64,000 nt of DNA, from contig NZ_CP038439.1 in assembly GCF_004683865.2 (NCBI RefSeq), positions 38,501 to 102,500 of the forward strand, read 5' to 3'. This DNA is from Paracoccus liaowanqingii (GTDB lineage: Bacteria > Pseudomonadota > Alphaproteobacteria > Rhodobacterales > Rhodobacteraceae). Below the pieces are notes generated by a model. That model was not told where the DNA came from. It ran no database searches and was given only the letters and a program-made list of their open reading frames with translations. Below, in pieces: positions 27,684 through 37,671 of the stretch; positions within the stretch are counted from its first letter, which is position 1; each line of letters opens with the position of its first letter. Both the position numbers and the translations under genes were made by a program.

Positions 27684-28886
27684 ATGGCATTCCCCGAGCG
27701 GTTCACGAACCTGCCGGACTACGCGTTCCCGCGCCTGCGGGCGCTGCTGGCGGAGATCACCCCCGGGCTGGCCCCCGGCGAGGCCCCGATGATTCTGACG
27801 ATCGGAGAGCCGCGCCACCCGATGCCCGGCTTCGTGGCCGATGTCATGGCCGCCAGCATCGGCCAGCTGTCCAAGTATCCCCCGAACGAGGGCACCCCCG
27901 AGCTGCTGGCCGCGATCGGCGGCTGGCTGGACCGCCGCTATGGTCTGGACGTGGCGCCGGGGCGGCTGATGGTGCTGAACGGCACGCGCGAGGGGCTGTT
28001 CAACGCGGCACTTGCGCTGTGCCCCGAACGGAAGGACGGCCAGCGCCCCGCCATCCTGATCCCCAATCCCTTCTACCAGGTCTATGCGGTGGCCGCCGCC
28101 GCCGTGGGCGCCGACCCGGTCTTTGTCGCGGCCACGCCCGACACCGGCAACCTGCCCGATTACGGCGCGCTGGACCCGGCGCTGCTGGACCGGGTGGGGC
28201 TGGCCTATCTGTGCTCGCCCGCCAATCCGCAGGGCGCGGTGGCGGACGTGGCCTATCTGGAGGCGCTGGTCGCGCTGGCCGAGCGGCATGATTTCCTGAT
28301 CCTGGCCGACGAATGCTATTCCGAGATCTGGCGCGACGCCCCGCCGCCCGGCGCCCTGCAGGTGGCGACCGCGATGGGCCTGCCCGACCGGGTGGTCATG
28401 TTCAACTCGCTGTCCAAGCGGTCGAACCTGCCCGGACTGCGGTCGGGCTTTGCGGCGGGCGGTGCGGCCCAGATCGCCCGGATGCGCCAGCTGCGCAACT
28501 ATGCGGGCGCGCCCCTGCCGCTGCCCGTGCAGCGCGTCAGCGAGGCGGCCTGGGCCGACGAGGATCACGTCGCGGCCAGCCTGGCGCTGTACCAGCAGAA
28601 ATACCGCATCGCGGACGAGGTGCTGGGCGACATCCCCGGCTACCGGTCCCCCCAGGGCGGGTTCTTCCTGTGGCTGCCGGTCGCGGATGGCGAGGCCGCC
28701 GCGCGGCGGCTGTGGGCGCAGGCGGGCATCCAGGTGCTGCCCGGCGCCTACCTGTCGCGCGAGGTGGACGGGATCAATCCGGGGGCGGGCTTCGTGCGCG
28801 TGGCGCTGGTCGCGGATGCGGCGCAGACCCGCGACGCCCTGACGCGCCTGCGCGCGGTTCTTTACGACGACACGGCGGAGGGCTGA
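27684..28886 (+). CDS. PLP-dependent aminotransferase, DapC-like
   Basis: 400 aa, fold type I aminotransferase. The Schiff-base Lys245 lies in [36 protein letters not shown] and [11 protein letters not shown] are typical. The [15 protein letters not shown] form and the start [19 protein letters not shown] resemble proteobacterial N-succinyldiaminopimelate aminotransferases (DapC), which follow DapD in lysine synthesis; dapD is at 2326-3147. An aspartate-type aminotransferase with other substrates remains possible. Translation starts after GCAGAG. FtsK follows after five bases. Confidence 0.87.
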   Translation: MAFPERFTNLPDYAFPRLRALLAEITPGLAPGEAPMILTIGEPRHPMPGFVADVMAASIGQLSKYPPNEGTPELLAAIGGWLDRRYGLDVAPGRLMVLNGTREGLFNAALALCPERKDGQRPAILIPNPFYQVYAVAAAAVGADPVFVAATPDTGNLPDYGALDPALLDRVGLAYLCSPANPQGAVADVAYLEALVALAERHDFLILADECYSEIWRDAPPPGALQVATAMGLPDRVVMFNSLSKRSNLPGLRSGFAAGGAAQIARMRQLRNYAGAPLPLPVQRVSEAAWADEDHVAASLALYQQKYRIADEVLGDIPGYRSPQGGFFLWLPVADGEAAARRLWAQAGIQVLPGAYLSREVDGINPGAGFVRVALVADAAQTRDALTRLRAVLYDDTAEG

Positions 28887-28890
28887 GACC

Positions 28891-31500
28891 ATGGCAAGCT
28901 GGCAGGCGAAACATCGCGATCCGCTGTTCGACCAATCGACCCAGGCCGCGCTGGAACGGCGCGGGAAAGAGGCCCTCGGCGCGGCGCTGATCGTGCTGGG
29001 CATCGTCATCGCCCTGATGCTGGGCAGCTGGACGCCCGACGATCCCAGCTTCGGCTCGGCCACGGATGCGCCCGCGCAGAACATGCTGGGCGGGTTCGGG
29101 GCCATCGTCGCCTCGGCGCTGATCATGATCGCGGGCTATGGGGCCTGGGTGCTGGTCGTCGCGGCCTGGGTCTGGGGCCTGCGCCTGATGCTGCACAAGG
29201 GCGAGGACCGCCTGATGCGCGGCATCTTCACCCCCGTCGCGGTGGTGCTGGTGTCGGTCTATGCCAGCACCTTGGTGCCGGGGCCGGGCTGGCAGCAGAA
29301 CTATGGCCTGGGCGGCCATTTCGGCGACATGGTGATGGGCGCGATGCTGAACCTGCTGCCGATGAAGGTGCAGCTGGGCATCCGCATCGCCGCGCTGCTG
29401 GCCGCCATCGCCGTGATCGCCGCCGGGGCCTTCGTGCTGGGCTTCGATCGGGCCGAACTGACCGGACTGTGGACGCGCTTCCGCAGCGGCCTGACCCTGG
29501 CCGCGCAGGGGACCGCGCTGGCCGGATCGCAGGCTGCGGGTGCCGTTCGCCGGCTGCGCCAGCCGCGCGAGGACCGCCCCGCCCGCGCCAAGGAGACCAC
29601 CGTCATCTCGCCCGCCCGCCGCCGCGCGGCGCCCGCCCCCGACTTCCAGCTGGAGGAGGAGATGCCCGAGCCCGAGCTGATCGAGCGCGACGCCGATTAC
29701 GACGGCGACGCCCCCTCCGAGGCCGAGGTGCGGGGTCGCATCAGCGACGCGATCCGCTCCAGCACGGCGAAATCCTCGGTGCTGAAGGCGGTGGCCTCGC
29801 GGCTGGTGCAGGGCGGCGGCACGGCCCCGACCTCGCCCGAACTGATGCCCGAGCCCGAGGAGGCGCCCGTCGATCCGCGCCCCTTCGGCGCCGAGACGCC
29901 ACGCCAGATCATCGCGCCGGCCCGCAAGCCCGAGCCCTCGCGGATGGCCCGGGCCGAGGCCGAGCCCACGCTGCGCTTCGAGGAGGGCGGCTCGGGCTAT
30001 GAACGCCCGCCGCTCTCGCTGCTGTCGGCACCCTCCGAGACCGACGTGGTGCCGGTGTCCCACGAGGCGCTGATGGAGAACGCCCGCATGCTGGAGGCGG
30101 TGCTGGACGATTACGGCGTCAAGGGCCAGATCACCGAGGTCCGCCCCGGTCCGGTCGTGACGCTGTACGAGCTGGAACCCGCACCGGGCCTCAAGGCCAG
30201 CCGGGTGATCGGTCTGGCCGACGACATCGCCCGGTCGATGTCGGCCCTGTCGGCGCGCGTCAGCACGGTGCCGGGCCGCACCGTGATCGGGATCGAGCTG
30301 CCCAATGCGCGGCGCGAGAAGGTCCTGCTGCGCGAGATCTTCGCCAGCCGTGCCTTCGGCAACGGCACGCAGCCGCTGCCCTTGGCGCTTGGCAAGGATA
30401 TTGGCGGCGATCCGGTCGTGGCGAACCTGGCCAAGATGCCCCACCTGCTGATCGCGGGCACCACCGGGTCGGGCAAGTCGGTGGCGATCAACACGATGAT
30501 CCTGAGCCTGCTCTACAAGCTGACGCCGGACGAATGCCGGCTGATCATGATCGACCCCAAGATGCTGGAGCTGTCCGTCTATGACGGCATCCCGCATCTG
30601 CTGTCCCCGGTCGTCACCGATCCCAAGAAGGCCGTCGTGGCGCTGAAATGGGTCGTCGGAGAGATGGAGGACCGCTATCGCAAGATGTCCAAGATGGGTG
30701 TCCGCAACATCGAGGGCTACAACGGCCGCGTCACCGAGGCCCTGCGCAAGGGCGAGATGTTCAAGCGCACCGTGCAGACCGGCTTCGACGAGGACACCGG
30801 CGACGCGATCTGGGAGACCGAGGAATTCCAGCCCGAGACCTTCCCCTATATCGTCGTGGTCGTGGACGAGATGGCCGACCTGATGATGGTCGCGGGGAAA
30901 GAGATCGAGGCCTGCATCCAGCGTCTGGCGCAGATGGCGCGCGCCTCGGGCATCCACCTGATCATGGCGACGCAGCGCCCCTCGGTCGATGTCATCACCG
31001 GCACGATCAAGGCGAACTTCCCGACCCGGGTCAGCTTTCAGGTCACCTCGAAGATCGACAGCCGCACCATCCTGGGCGAGCAGGGGGCTGAGCAGCTGCT
31101 GGGCCAGGGCGACATGCTGTACATGGGCAACGGCGCGCGCATCACCCGCATCCACGGCCCCTTCGTCAGCGACGAGGAGGTCGAGGAGATCGTGACCCAC
31201 CTCAAGTCCTTCGGACCGCCCAGCTACAAGTCGGGCGTCGTCGAGGGAGTCGAGGATGACAAGGCCGACGACATCGACGCGGTGCTGGGCCTGGGCGGTG
31301 AGGGCGGCGACGATGCGCTGTACGATCAGGCGGTGATGATCGTGGCCAAGGACCGCAAGTGTTCCACCAGCTACATCCAGCGCAAGCTGGCCATCGGCTA
31401 CAACAAGGCCGCGCGGCTGGTCGAGCAGATGGAGGAGCAGGGCGTCGTGTCAGGCGCCAACCATGTGGGCAAGCGCGAGGTGCTGGTGCCCGAGGTCTGA
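28891..31500 (+). CDS. ftsK: Cell-division DNA translocase FtsK
   Basis: 869 aa. An N-terminal membrane part with four likely helices (to about residue 190) anchors it at the septum. A charged, Pro-rich linker follows (about 200-390). The motor domain has Walker [15 protein letters not shown] near 520 and Walker [15 protein letters not shown] near 650. The C-terminal gamma winged helix ([27 protein letters not shown]) reads KOPS sites and activates XerCD at dif. It clears chromosome dimers at division. It probably shares a transcript with the aminotransferase gene. Confidence 0.97.
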   Translation: MASWQAKHRDPLFDQSTQAALERRGKEALGAALIVLGIVIALMLGSWTPDDPSFGSATDAPAQNMLGGFGAIVASALIMIAGYGAWVLVVAAWVWGLRLMLHKGEDRLMRGIFTPVAVVLVSVYASTLVPGPGWQQNYGLGGHFGDMVMGAMLNLLPMKVQLGIRIAALLAAIAVIAAGAFVLGFDRAELTGLWTRFRSGLTLAAQGTALAGSQAAGAVRRLRQPREDRPARAKETTVISPARRRAAPAPDFQLEEEMPEPELIERDADYDGDAPSEAEVRGRISDAIRSSTAKSSVLKAVASRLVQGGGTAPTSPELMPEPEEAPVDPRPFGAETPRQIIAPARKPEPSRMARAEAEPTLRFEEGGSGYERPPLSLLSAPSETDVVPVSHEALMENARMLEAVLDDYGVKGQITEVRPGPVVTLYELEPAPGLKASRVIGLADDIARSMSALSARVSTVPGRTVIGIELPNARREKVLLREIFASRAFGNGTQPLPLALGKDIGGDPVVANLAKMPHLLIAGTTGSGKSVAINTMILSLLYKLTPDECRLIMIDPKMLELSVYDGIPHLLSPVVTDPKKAVVALKWVVGEMEDRYRKMSKMGVRNIEGYNGRVTEALRKGEMFKRTVQTGFDEDTGDAIWETEEFQPETFPYIVVVVDEMADLMMVAGKEIEACIQRLAQMARASGIHLIMATQRPSVDVITGTIKANFPTRVSFQVTSKIDSRTILGEQGAEQLLGQGDMLYMGNGARITRIHGPFVSDEEVEEIVTHLKSFGPPSYKSGVVEGVEDDKADDIDAVLGLGGEGGDDALYDQAVMIVAKDRKCSTSYIQRKLAIGYNKAARLVEQMEEQGVVSGANHVGKREVLVPEV

Positions 31501-31533
31501 TCCTCTGGCACGCGGCGGGGGATCTTTCCGACG

Positions 31534-32418
31534 ATGACGATCTGGCACCTGCATCTGCTGAACGCGCGCAACGCCCTGACCGGGGTGATGCCCCAGATCC
31601 GCGCCACCGCCCGCGCGGCCGTGGCCCTGGCGGCGGGGCATGTCGATCTGCCGCGCTTCGATCTGATCGTCCGGGCGGCGGAGCAGCCTCTGCCCGACAG
31701 CGGCATGGTCGGGCGGGTGACCGGGCCGGGGGTGATCGAGGTCACCCTGACGCCCGGACGGTTCCAGCCCGACGCCCTGCGGCGCCTGCTGCTGCGCGAG
31801 ATGGTCCATCTGCTGCGCGGCGACCGGCCCGGGGGGATCCCGTCCTTGGGAGAGGCCGTGGTCAGCGAGGGCCTGGCCGCGCAGTTCGCCCAAGTGGTGC
31901 TGGGCGGCGAGGCCGATCCGCGCGACGCGATGCGCCCCGCCCAAGGCTCGCTGCGGCAGGCGGCGAACCTGTGGGCGCGGCGGGATTACGATCATGACGA
32001 ATGGTTTTCCGGGCGCGGCCGGAGGCGGAGGGGAACAGGGCAGGGCATCGGCCACCGCCTGATCGCCGAGCATCTGGCCCATGCGCCCGGCGAGGATGTC
32101 CTGACCCTGCTGCTGGCCACCGCCGACAGCTTCCGCCCCGCCCTGCGCCGGTTGCTGGCGACCGAGGGGATCGAGGCGCCGGAGGAGGACGGGGCTGACG
32201 AGAGCGCGGCAGGTGACGAACCTGCCGATACGGTTCCGGGCGCGGAGGTCAGCGGGGAGGACACCCTGCCCCAGGGCAGGACCGGGGAGGAGCCTTCCGT
32301 CAGGGACGGTGTCGGGGAGGACAGGCCGGTTGCGTCCGGCGAGGCCGGGGGGCCAGCCCCGTCGCCGGCCGATCCTCGGACCAGTGGCGGACCAGCCGGC
32401 GACCCCCGGGATATTTGA
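31534..32418 (+). CDS. DUF2268-like protein with degenerate zinc motif and repeat-derived tail
   Basis: 294 aa. Residues 1-212 resemble DUF2268 putative zinc proteases, including SLGEAVVSEGLAAQFAQVVLGG and YDHDEWFSGRGR...GIGHRLIAEHLA. Where family members have HExxH, this protein has REMVH (88-92), losing the first His, so catalysis by the usual mechanism is doubtful. Residues 215-294 are an acidic, Gly/Pro-rich tail of low complexity whose last codons (GDPRDI) are read from a GGGATATTTGA repeat. It lies 33 bases after ftsK. Confidence 0.7.
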   Translation: MTIWHLHLLNARNALTGVMPQIRATARAAVALAAGHVDLPRFDLIVRAAEQPLPDSGMVGRVTGPGVIEVTLTPGRFQPDALRRLLLREMVHLLRGDRPGGIPSLGEAVVSEGLAAQFAQVVLGGEADPRDAMRPAQGSLRQAANLWARRDYDHDEWFSGRGRRRRGTGQGIGHRLIAEHLAHAPGEDVLTLLLATADSFRPALRRLLATEGIEAPEEDGADESAAGDEPADTVPGAEVSGEDTLPQGRTGEEPSVRDGVGEDRPVASGEAGGPAPSPADPRTSGGPAGDPRDI

Positions 32419-32433
32419 CGACCGAAGGAGGAC
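32403..32433. repeat. Dispersed GGGATATTT-type repeat, copy at DUF2268 gene end
   Basis: Core CCCCCGGGATATTTGACGAC followed by CGAAGGAGGA. It provides the final codons and the TGA of the upstream gene. Confidence 0.75.
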
Positions 32434-32485
32434 AAGCCGGTCTGTCAGGCCGGATGTGGGGTCCTTGGGCTGTCGACCTTGGGTG

Positions 32486-33220
32486 TCAGGTCCGGCGGGG
32501 CAGGACGGCGAAGATCAGCCCGAGGGCCAGGCCGGTCACGGCGCCTCCCAGATGCGCCTCCCACGCGATGGAGGGCATCAGCAGCGTCAGGGCGACGTTC
32601 AGGCCAAGGATCATCGCCACCGCCCGCACCAGCGGCGCCATCGAGCGGCGGCGGCGGCGCAGGGTGATCGCGGCATGGCCCACCAGCGCCGCAGCCAGGC
32701 CGAAGACCGCGCCCGAGGCGCCGACCATCGGCCCGGCCTGCGGCTGCATCAGCGCAAAGACCGCCCCGGCGCCGATCTGGCTGGCCAGATAGGTCAAGGC
32801 CATCCGGCCCGTTCCCATCATGCGCGTCAGCTCGCGCCCCACGGCGGCCAGCGAGATCATGTTCATCGCCAGATGCAGCAGGCCCGCATGCAGCAGGCCA
32901 TAGGTGAGAAACATCACCGCCCCCTGCCAGGGATAGAGGCCGGAGGCGCCCCAGAGGAGCGGCGACCAGAAGCCGCCCAGCATGAAGCTGGCCGCGCGGG
33001 CGCTGCCCAGGCCCAGAAGCGGAGCGGCCAGCAAGGCAGCCTCGACCAGGCAGCAGGCAAGGATGACGGCGCGCAGCCAGAGAGGCAGGCGCAGGGGGCC
33101 TTGGCCAAGGCGGTGAGGGGCGGTGTCCGGGCCGGTGCGCTCTGGGCCGGTGGGCGGGACGAAACGGGTCTGCGCGCGCGGGATGGGCGGGATCGCGACC
33201 GGGCGGTCGGGGTCAGCCAT
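32486..33220 (-). CDS. Rhomboid-family intramembrane serine protease
   Basis: 244 aa. Catalytic Ser in GASGAVFGLAAALVG and catalytic His in WEAHLGGAVTGLALG; about six hydrophobic segments. The conserved GLLHAGLLHLAMNMISLAAVG loop contains the HxxxN-type oxyanion element. A disordered Pro/Arg-rich N-terminal tail of about 35 residues precedes the first helix. Rhomboids cut membrane-protein helices; the substrate is unknown. On the same strand, downstream of Trm112-LON-CnoX genes. Confidence 0.92.
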   Translation of the reverse strand: MADPDRPVAIPPIPRAQTRFVPPTGPERTGPDTAPHRLGQGPLRLPLWLRAVILACCLVEAALLAAPLLGLGSARAASFMLGGFWSPLLWGASGLYPWQGAVMFLTYGLLHAGLLHLAMNMISLAAVGRELTRMMGTGRMALTYLASQIGAGAVFALMQPQAGPMVGASGAVFGLAAALVGHAAITLRRRRRSMAPLVRAVAMILGLNVALTLLMPSIAWEAHLGGAVTGLALGLIFAVLPRRT

Positions 33221-33273
33221 GCGCGGGTCGGCCGGGGGCGGCGGAGCGGGGCCCGAGGCGCCCGGCGCGGGGG

Positions 33274-33483
33274 TCAGTCATCGGCGCGGATCTGGCGGGC
33301 CTCGTCGATCAGCATGATCGGGATGCCCGAGCGGATCGGGAAGGCCAGCCCCGCGGCGCGCGAGACCAGCTCCTGCGCGGCGGCGTCGTAATGAAGCGGG
33401 CCGTGGGTCACCGGGCAGACCAGCGCCTCGATCATGTGGCGATCAAAGGTGGGGGCGGAGACGGGCAGGGTGGAGTCGGTCAT
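33274..33483 (-). CDS. Trm112-like protein
   Basis: 69 aa. [17 protein letters not shown] and [18 protein letters not shown] match the Trm112/YcaR family of small zinc-ribbon-like proteins. Only one Cys remains, so metal binding is not obvious. In eukaryotes and archaea Trm112 activates methyltransferases; bacterial roles are little studied. It overlaps the LON-domain gene by four bases (ATGA). Confidence 0.86.
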   Translation of the reverse strand: MTDSTLPVSAPTFDRHMIEALVCPVTHGPLHYDAAAQELVSRAAGLAFPIRSGIPIMLIDEARQIRADD

Positions 33484-34106
33484 TGCAGTCGTTCCTCGTT
33501 CTCGCCGCCATGCAGGGCGAACTCGACCAGCCCGACCAGCAGCTCGCGCCGGTCCGACAGGGTGGGGGATTCCAGCAGGGCCTGCTTGTCGCCGGTCGAG
33601 AAGGGCAGCATCATCGACAGCGAGTTGATGAGCAGCTCGTCCTCGGCCCCGGCGGCGGCGTCCCAATCGGTGGACAGGTCCTGCGTCTCCATGTAGCGGC
33701 CCAGCAGCGCGAACAGCGCCTTGCGGTCCAGCCCCGGATCCTGTTCCGCCCCGCCCAGATCCCGCACGAACGACGTCCAGTCGATCTGCGCCCGCAGATA
33801 GGGAGCGAATCCCTCCTCGACCTCGAGCAGGCGAAAGCGCGAGACGGCGCCGAGCGAGATCATCATCCGCCCGTCATCGGTCTCGGAGAACGCCACCACC
33901 CGCCCCGCGCAGCCGATGGCCGACAGACCGTCGCCCTCGGGCTGGATCATGCCGATCAGGCGATGCTCGGTCTTCAGCGCGTCCTCCAGCATCTGCAGGT
34001 AGCGCGGCTCGAAGATGTGCAGCGGGATGCGGGCGCGCGGCATCAGCACCGCGCCCGGCAGGGGGAACAGGGGGATGCGGTCGGGCAGGTCGAAGCGGCG
34101 CGTCAT
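33480..34106 (-). CDS. LON substrate-binding domain protein
   Basis: 208 aa made of a LON N-terminal (substrate-binding) domain only: [26 protein letters not shown] at residues 9-34 and IGMIQPEG. There is no ATPase or protease domain. Function of stand-alone LON domains is unknown; adaptor or chaperone-like roles have been suggested. It lies four bases after the CnoX-type gene, forming CnoX-LON-Trm112, an arrangement suggesting a protein-quality-control operon (inference). Confidence 0.9.
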   Translation of the reverse strand: MTRRFDLPDRIPLFPLPGAVLMPRARIPLHIFEPRYLQMLEDALKTEHRLIGMIQPEGDGLSAIGCAGRVVAFSETDDGRMMISLGAVSRFRLLEVEEGFAPYLRAQIDWTSFVRDLGGAEQDPGLDRKALFALLGRYMETQDLSTDWDAAAGAEDELLINSLSMMLPFSTGDKQALLESPTLSDRRELLVGLVEFALHGGENEERLQ

Positions 34107-34110
34107 GGCG

Positions 34111-35022
34111 TCATGCGAAGATCAGCGAGGACAACCGGCGGCGCCCCTTCTGGCCGATCGGATCGTTGGGCTTGAGGCTGTCGAAGATCGTGATCAGCTG
34201 GGCCTTCGCGGCGCCCTCGTTCCAGTCGCGGTCGCGGCGGAAGCTGTCCAGAAGGATGTCGATGGCCTCTTCCAGGCGGCCCGCGGCATGCAGGGCCTGC
34301 GCGTATTCCAGCCGCGCCTGCTGGTCGGCGGGGTCGGCCTCGACCCGGGCCTGCAGGTCGTCCAGCGGGCCCGCGGTGGCGGCCTGCTGGGCCAGCTGCA
34401 GCTGGGCGCGGGCGGCCTCGACGGGGCCCGCCTGCGCGACCGGCGCCGGCACCTGCTGCAGGGTCGAGGCGGCGGCGGCGGTGTCGCCCGCCGCCAGATG
34501 GGCGCGGATCAGGCCGCCCCAGGCCTCGGGGCTTTCGGGCATCTCGCCGATGATGGCGGTGAAGGTCTCGATCGCGTCGGCGGCCTCGCCGTCCTCGATC
34601 ATCTGATCGGCAGCGGCCAGCGCGTCGCCCAGGCCCCCGTCATCACCGGACATGGCGGCAAGCTTGTCGACGAACTGCTTGATCTGGCTGGCGGGCAGCG
34701 CGCCCTGGAAGGCGTCGACCGGCTGGCCCTTGAAAAAGGCGAAGACCGTGGGGACCGACTGCACGCGCAGCTGCCCGGCGATCATCTGGTTCTGGTCCAC
34801 ATCAACCTTGGCCATGCGGACGCGGCCCTTGTGGCGGGCCACCTCGGCCTCCAGCGCGGGGCCGAGCGTCTTGCAGGGCCCGCACCAGGGCGCCCAGAAG
34901 TCGACGATGACGGGCACCTCCATCGAGGCTTCCACGACCTCGGCCATGAAGGTCGCCTCGGTCACGTCCTTGATGAAGTCTTCGGTCTTGGGCGCCTGGG
35001 CCCCGTCGAAAAGCATGGTCAT
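34111..35022 (-). CDS. CnoX-type thioredoxin co-chaperone (YbbN family)
   Basis: 303 aa. N-terminal thioredoxin fold with an intact WAPWCGPCK motif (Cys47, Cys50) and QSVPTVFAFFKGQPVDAFQG, followed from about residue 125 by TPR-like helices (YAQALHAAGRLEEAIDILLD). This matches YbbN/CnoX, a chaperedoxin that protects proteins from chlorine stress and hands them to GroEL; E. coli CnoX lacks the first Cys, but this one keeps both. Start at 35022 (MTMLFDG) or 35016 (MLFDG). Divergent from the NhaC gene. Confidence 0.92.
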   Translation of the reverse strand: MTMLFDGAQAPKTEDFIKDVTEATFMAEVVEASMEVPVIVDFWAPWCGPCKTLGPALEAEVARHKGRVRMAKVDVDQNQMIAGQLRVQSVPTVFAFFKGQPVDAFQGALPASQIKQFVDKLAAMSGDDGGLGDALAAADQMIEDGEAADAIETFTAIIGEMPESPEAWGGLIRAHLAAGDTAAAASTLQQVPAPVAQAGPVEAARAQLQLAQQAATAGPLDDLQARVEADPADQQARLEYAQALHAAGRLEEAIDILLDSFRRDRDWNEGAAKAQLITIFDSLKPNDPIGQKGRRRLSSLIFA

Positions 35023-35118
35023 CTTTGCCCCGGGTGATTGGGTTGAAAACGGTTCGGCACAATATGGGGCGTCGGGCCGGTGAACAAAAGGGCGGAATGT
35101 GCGTTGCGCCGCCACTGA

Positions 35119-35136
35119 CCTCACGCGGGCGTGAGG
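35119..35136. promoter_or_regulatory. Perfect palindrome upstream of the NhaC antiporter gene
   Basis: CCTCACGCGGGCGTGAGG, eight-base arms around a GG centre, 28 bases before the antiporter ATG. Either an operator or a short hairpin in the leader RNA; no T-run follows. Confidence 0.5.
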
Positions 35137-35164
35137 CGAGGGGACCGTCACGAGGGGGCACGCC

Positions 35165-36676
35165 ATGACGCAGACGACCGGGATCACCGAAGAGAAACGG
35201 GCGCTGCCGCCCCTGCCGCTGGCCCTGCTTCCGATCGTGCTGACGCTGGGACTGCTGGCGATCCAGCTGTTCTGGTACGGCGACTTCACGCCGCATATCC
35301 CGCTGGTCCTGGGGCTGGCGATCACCAGCCTGCTGGGCGTGCTGCGCGGGCAGAAGTGGATGGACATCCGCGAGGGGGTCTTTCACGTCATCCACGTGTC
35401 GATGCCGTCGCTGTCGGTGCTGATCGTGGTGGGAATGATCATCGGCGTCTGGATCTCGTCCGGGACCGTGCCGACGCTGATCTATTACGGGCTGACGATC
35501 CTCAATCCGCAGATCTTCCTGGTGGCGGCGATGATCCTCTGCGCGGTCGTGTCGCTGTCCCTGGGGACCAGCTGGGGCACGGTGGGCACGGTGGGCGTCG
35601 CGCTGATGGGCATCGGCGCGGGCTTCGGCATCCCGACCTACTGGACCGCCGGCGCGGTCGTGTCGGGGGCGTTCTTCGGCGACAAGGTGTCGCCCCTGTC
35701 GGACACGACGAACCTGGCGCCGGCCGTGACCGGGGTGAACGTCTTCGATCACATCAAGAACATGCTGCCCACGACCGTGCCCGCCATGCTGATCGCGCTG
35801 ACGATCTATGCGGTGGCCGGATACGGGCTGATCACCCCGGCCGAGACCAGCTTCGGGCGCATCGAGGCGATCACCGACACACTGTCCGCGCAGTTCAGCC
35901 TGGGGCTGGTGCCGCTGATTCCGGCGCTGGTCGTCGTGGTGCTGGCAGTGACGCGGCGCCCGCCGCTGCCCTCGCTCTTCTCGGGCGTGCTTCTGGGCGG
36001 GCTGGTCGCGATCTTCTGGCAGGGCGAGGGGCTGCACGACGTCTTCACCTATGCCCAGTCCGGCTATGCGATCGAGACCGGCGTCGAGGACATCGACAGC
36101 CTGCTGAACGCGGGCGGCATTCAGTCGATGATGTGGACCATCTCGCTGATGCTGATCGCCTTGGGTTTCGGCGGCGCGCTGGAGCGCACCGGCTGCCTGG
36201 AGGCGATCATCAACGCCATCATCGGCCGCGTCAAAAGCTTTGCCGCCGTGCAGAGCAGCGCCATCGCCACGGCCTTCGCCACGAATGTGGTGGCGGGCGA
36301 CCCCTATATCTCGATCGCGCTGCCGGGGCGGATGTATGCGCCCCTGTATCGCGGGATGGGCTATTCGACGCTGAACCTGTCGCGCGCGGTCGAGGAGGGG
36401 GGCACGCTGATGTCGCCGCTGATCCCGTGGAACGCGGGCGGCGCCTTCGTCATCACCGCGCTGTCGCTGGGGGTGATGGACGGCAACCTGACGAACCTTC
36501 TCTATATCCCGCTGGCCTTCGCCTGCTGGACGGCGCCGCTGATCGGCATCCTCTATGCGGTCACCGGCTGGTTCTCGCCCCGCGCGACCGACACCGAGCG
36601 CGGCGAGTGGGATCGCCAGGACGAGGACGTGCTGGACCTGGGCGATCATGCCTTGGGCGGCGACACCCCCGGCTAG
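35165..36676 (+). CDS. NhaC-family Na+/H+ antiporter
   Basis: 503 aa with about twelve hydrophobic segments. LSLGTSWGTVGTVGVALMG, FFGDKVSPLSDTTNLAPAV and TAFATNVVAGDPYISIALPGRM are typical of the NhaC superfamily. Inner-membrane exchange of Na+ (or an organic substrate such as malate/lactate in some relatives) for H+ is expected. Start ATG at 35165. Its last bases overlap the stop codon of xth on the other strand, so the two genes converge. Confidence 0.92.
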   Translation: MTQTTGITEEKRALPPLPLALLPIVLTLGLLAIQLFWYGDFTPHIPLVLGLAITSLLGVLRGQKWMDIREGVFHVIHVSMPSLSVLIVVGMIIGVWISSGTVPTLIYYGLTILNPQIFLVAAMILCAVVSLSLGTSWGTVGTVGVALMGIGAGFGIPTYWTAGAVVSGAFFGDKVSPLSDTTNLAPAVTGVNVFDHIKNMLPTTVPAMLIALTIYAVAGYGLITPAETSFGRIEAITDTLSAQFSLGLVPLIPALVVVVLAVTRRPPLPSLFSGVLLGGLVAIFWQGEGLHDVFTYAQSGYAIETGVEDIDSLLNAGGIQSMMWTISLMLIALGFGGALERTGCLEAIINAIIGRVKSFAAVQSSAIATAFATNVVAGDPYISIALPGRMYAPLYRGMGYSTLNLSRAVEEGGTLMSPLIPWNAGGAFVITALSLGVMDGNLTNLLYIPLAFACWTAPLIGILYAVTGWFSPRATDTERGEWDRQDEDVLDLGDHALGGDTPG

Positions 36677-37458
36677 AGGTCGAAGCTGGCCAGCACCGGC
36701 ACGTGGTCGCTGGGCTGGTCCCAGCCCCGCACCGGGCGCAGGATGCGGCTGGAATGGGCGGCGGCGGCAATGTCGGCGCTGGCCCAGATATGGTCCAGCC
36801 GGCGGCCCTTGTCGGCGGCGTCCCAGTCCTTGGCGCGATAGCTCCACCAGCTGTAGAGCAGCCCCGAGGGGATGTCCTGGCGCGTCACGTCGACCCAGTT
36901 CCCGGCCTCCTGTGCGGCCAGCAGATGCTCGACCTCAATGGGGGAATGGCTGACGATCTTCAGCAATTGCTTGTGCGACCAGACGTCATCCTCGCGCGGG
37001 GCGATGTTCAGGTCGCCCACCAGGATCGACCTTTGCGGGCGGTCGGCATGGAAGACGTCGCGCATCTCGGAGACGAAATCCAGCTTCTGCCCGAACTTCT
37101 CGTTGACGGTCCGGTCGGGAATGTCGCCGCCTGCGGGCACATACATGTTGTGGATGACCACGCCGTTCTCCAGCCGGGCCGAGACGTGGCGGGCATGGCC
37201 CAGGCGCGCATAGTCGCGGTCCCCGGCATCCTCCAGCGGCAGGCGGGACAGGATCGCGACGCCGTTGTAGCCCTTCTGCCCGCGCGCGACGACATGGGTA
37301 TAGCCCAGCTCGGCGAAGCGGGTCAGCGGGATCTTGTCGACCGGCGCCTTGCATTCCTGCAGGCACAGGATGTCGGGGGCCTCGTCCTGCAGGAACCGCG
37401 CGACCAGACCCTCGCGCAGGCGGACCGAGTTGATGTTCCAGGTGGCGATGGTGAACAT
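36673..37458 (-). CDS. xth: Exodeoxyribonuclease III
   Basis: 261 aa. AP endonuclease/3'-5' exonuclease of base excision repair. All core motifs are seen: TWNINSVRLR, CLQECKAPVDK (metal Glu), YNGVAILSR, NMYVPAGG, LVGDLNIAP (catalytic Asp/Asn), DKGRRLDHIWAS and SDHVPVLASF. The start at 37458 follows AAGGAG. It is divergent from the MFS gene across 213 bases that contain a repeated GTGCAC motif. Confidence 0.96.
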   Translation of the reverse strand: MFTIATWNINSVRLREGLVARFLQDEAPDILCLQECKAPVDKIPLTRFAELGYTHVVARGQKGYNGVAILSRLPLEDAGDRDYARLGHARHVSARLENGVVIHNMYVPAGGDIPDRTVNEKFGQKLDFVSEMRDVFHADRPQRSILVGDLNIAPREDDVWSHKQLLKIVSHSPIEVEHLLAAQEAGNWVDVTRQDIPSGLLYSWWSYRAKDWDAADKGRRLDHIWASADIAAAAHSSRILRPVRGWDQPSDHVPVLASFDL

Positions 37459-37525
37459 GGGCGGGCTCCTTTTCGGCGCGGACCCTAGCGGCGCGCCCGG
37501 GGGCTGTCGAGCATCGGGGTGGGCG

Positions 37526-37575
37526 CACAGGGCGTGCACCGGATGTGCACAGGTCGGACACAGGGCGTGCACCGG
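37526..37575. promoter_or_regulatory. Triple GTGCAC operator-like array
   Basis: CACAGGGCGTGCACCGG occurs exactly twice (37526-37542 and 37559-37575). TGTGCACA (37544-37551) lies between them. The three GTGCAC cores are 11 and 22 bases apart, one and two helical turns. The array lies about 100-145 bases before the MFS start and 70 before xth. Confidence 0.6.
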
Positions 37576-37671
37576 CGGGGCCGCGCCGGGGCGGGGGGCG
37601 CTGCAGGGTTGTTTTGCGTCACGATCGCGTTATTGCTTTGCGCAAGATCGATCCTGCAGGAGGGAAGACGC

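Noticed and set aside
28774..31200. 808-codon frame antisense to ftsK
   Set aside because: His/Gln/Arg-rich composition typical of the complement of high-GC codons, no family features, and ftsK on the other strand is certain.
34802..36847. 681-codon frame antisense to the NhaC antiporter gene
   Set aside because: Same compositional shadow; no ribosome site or recognisable domain.
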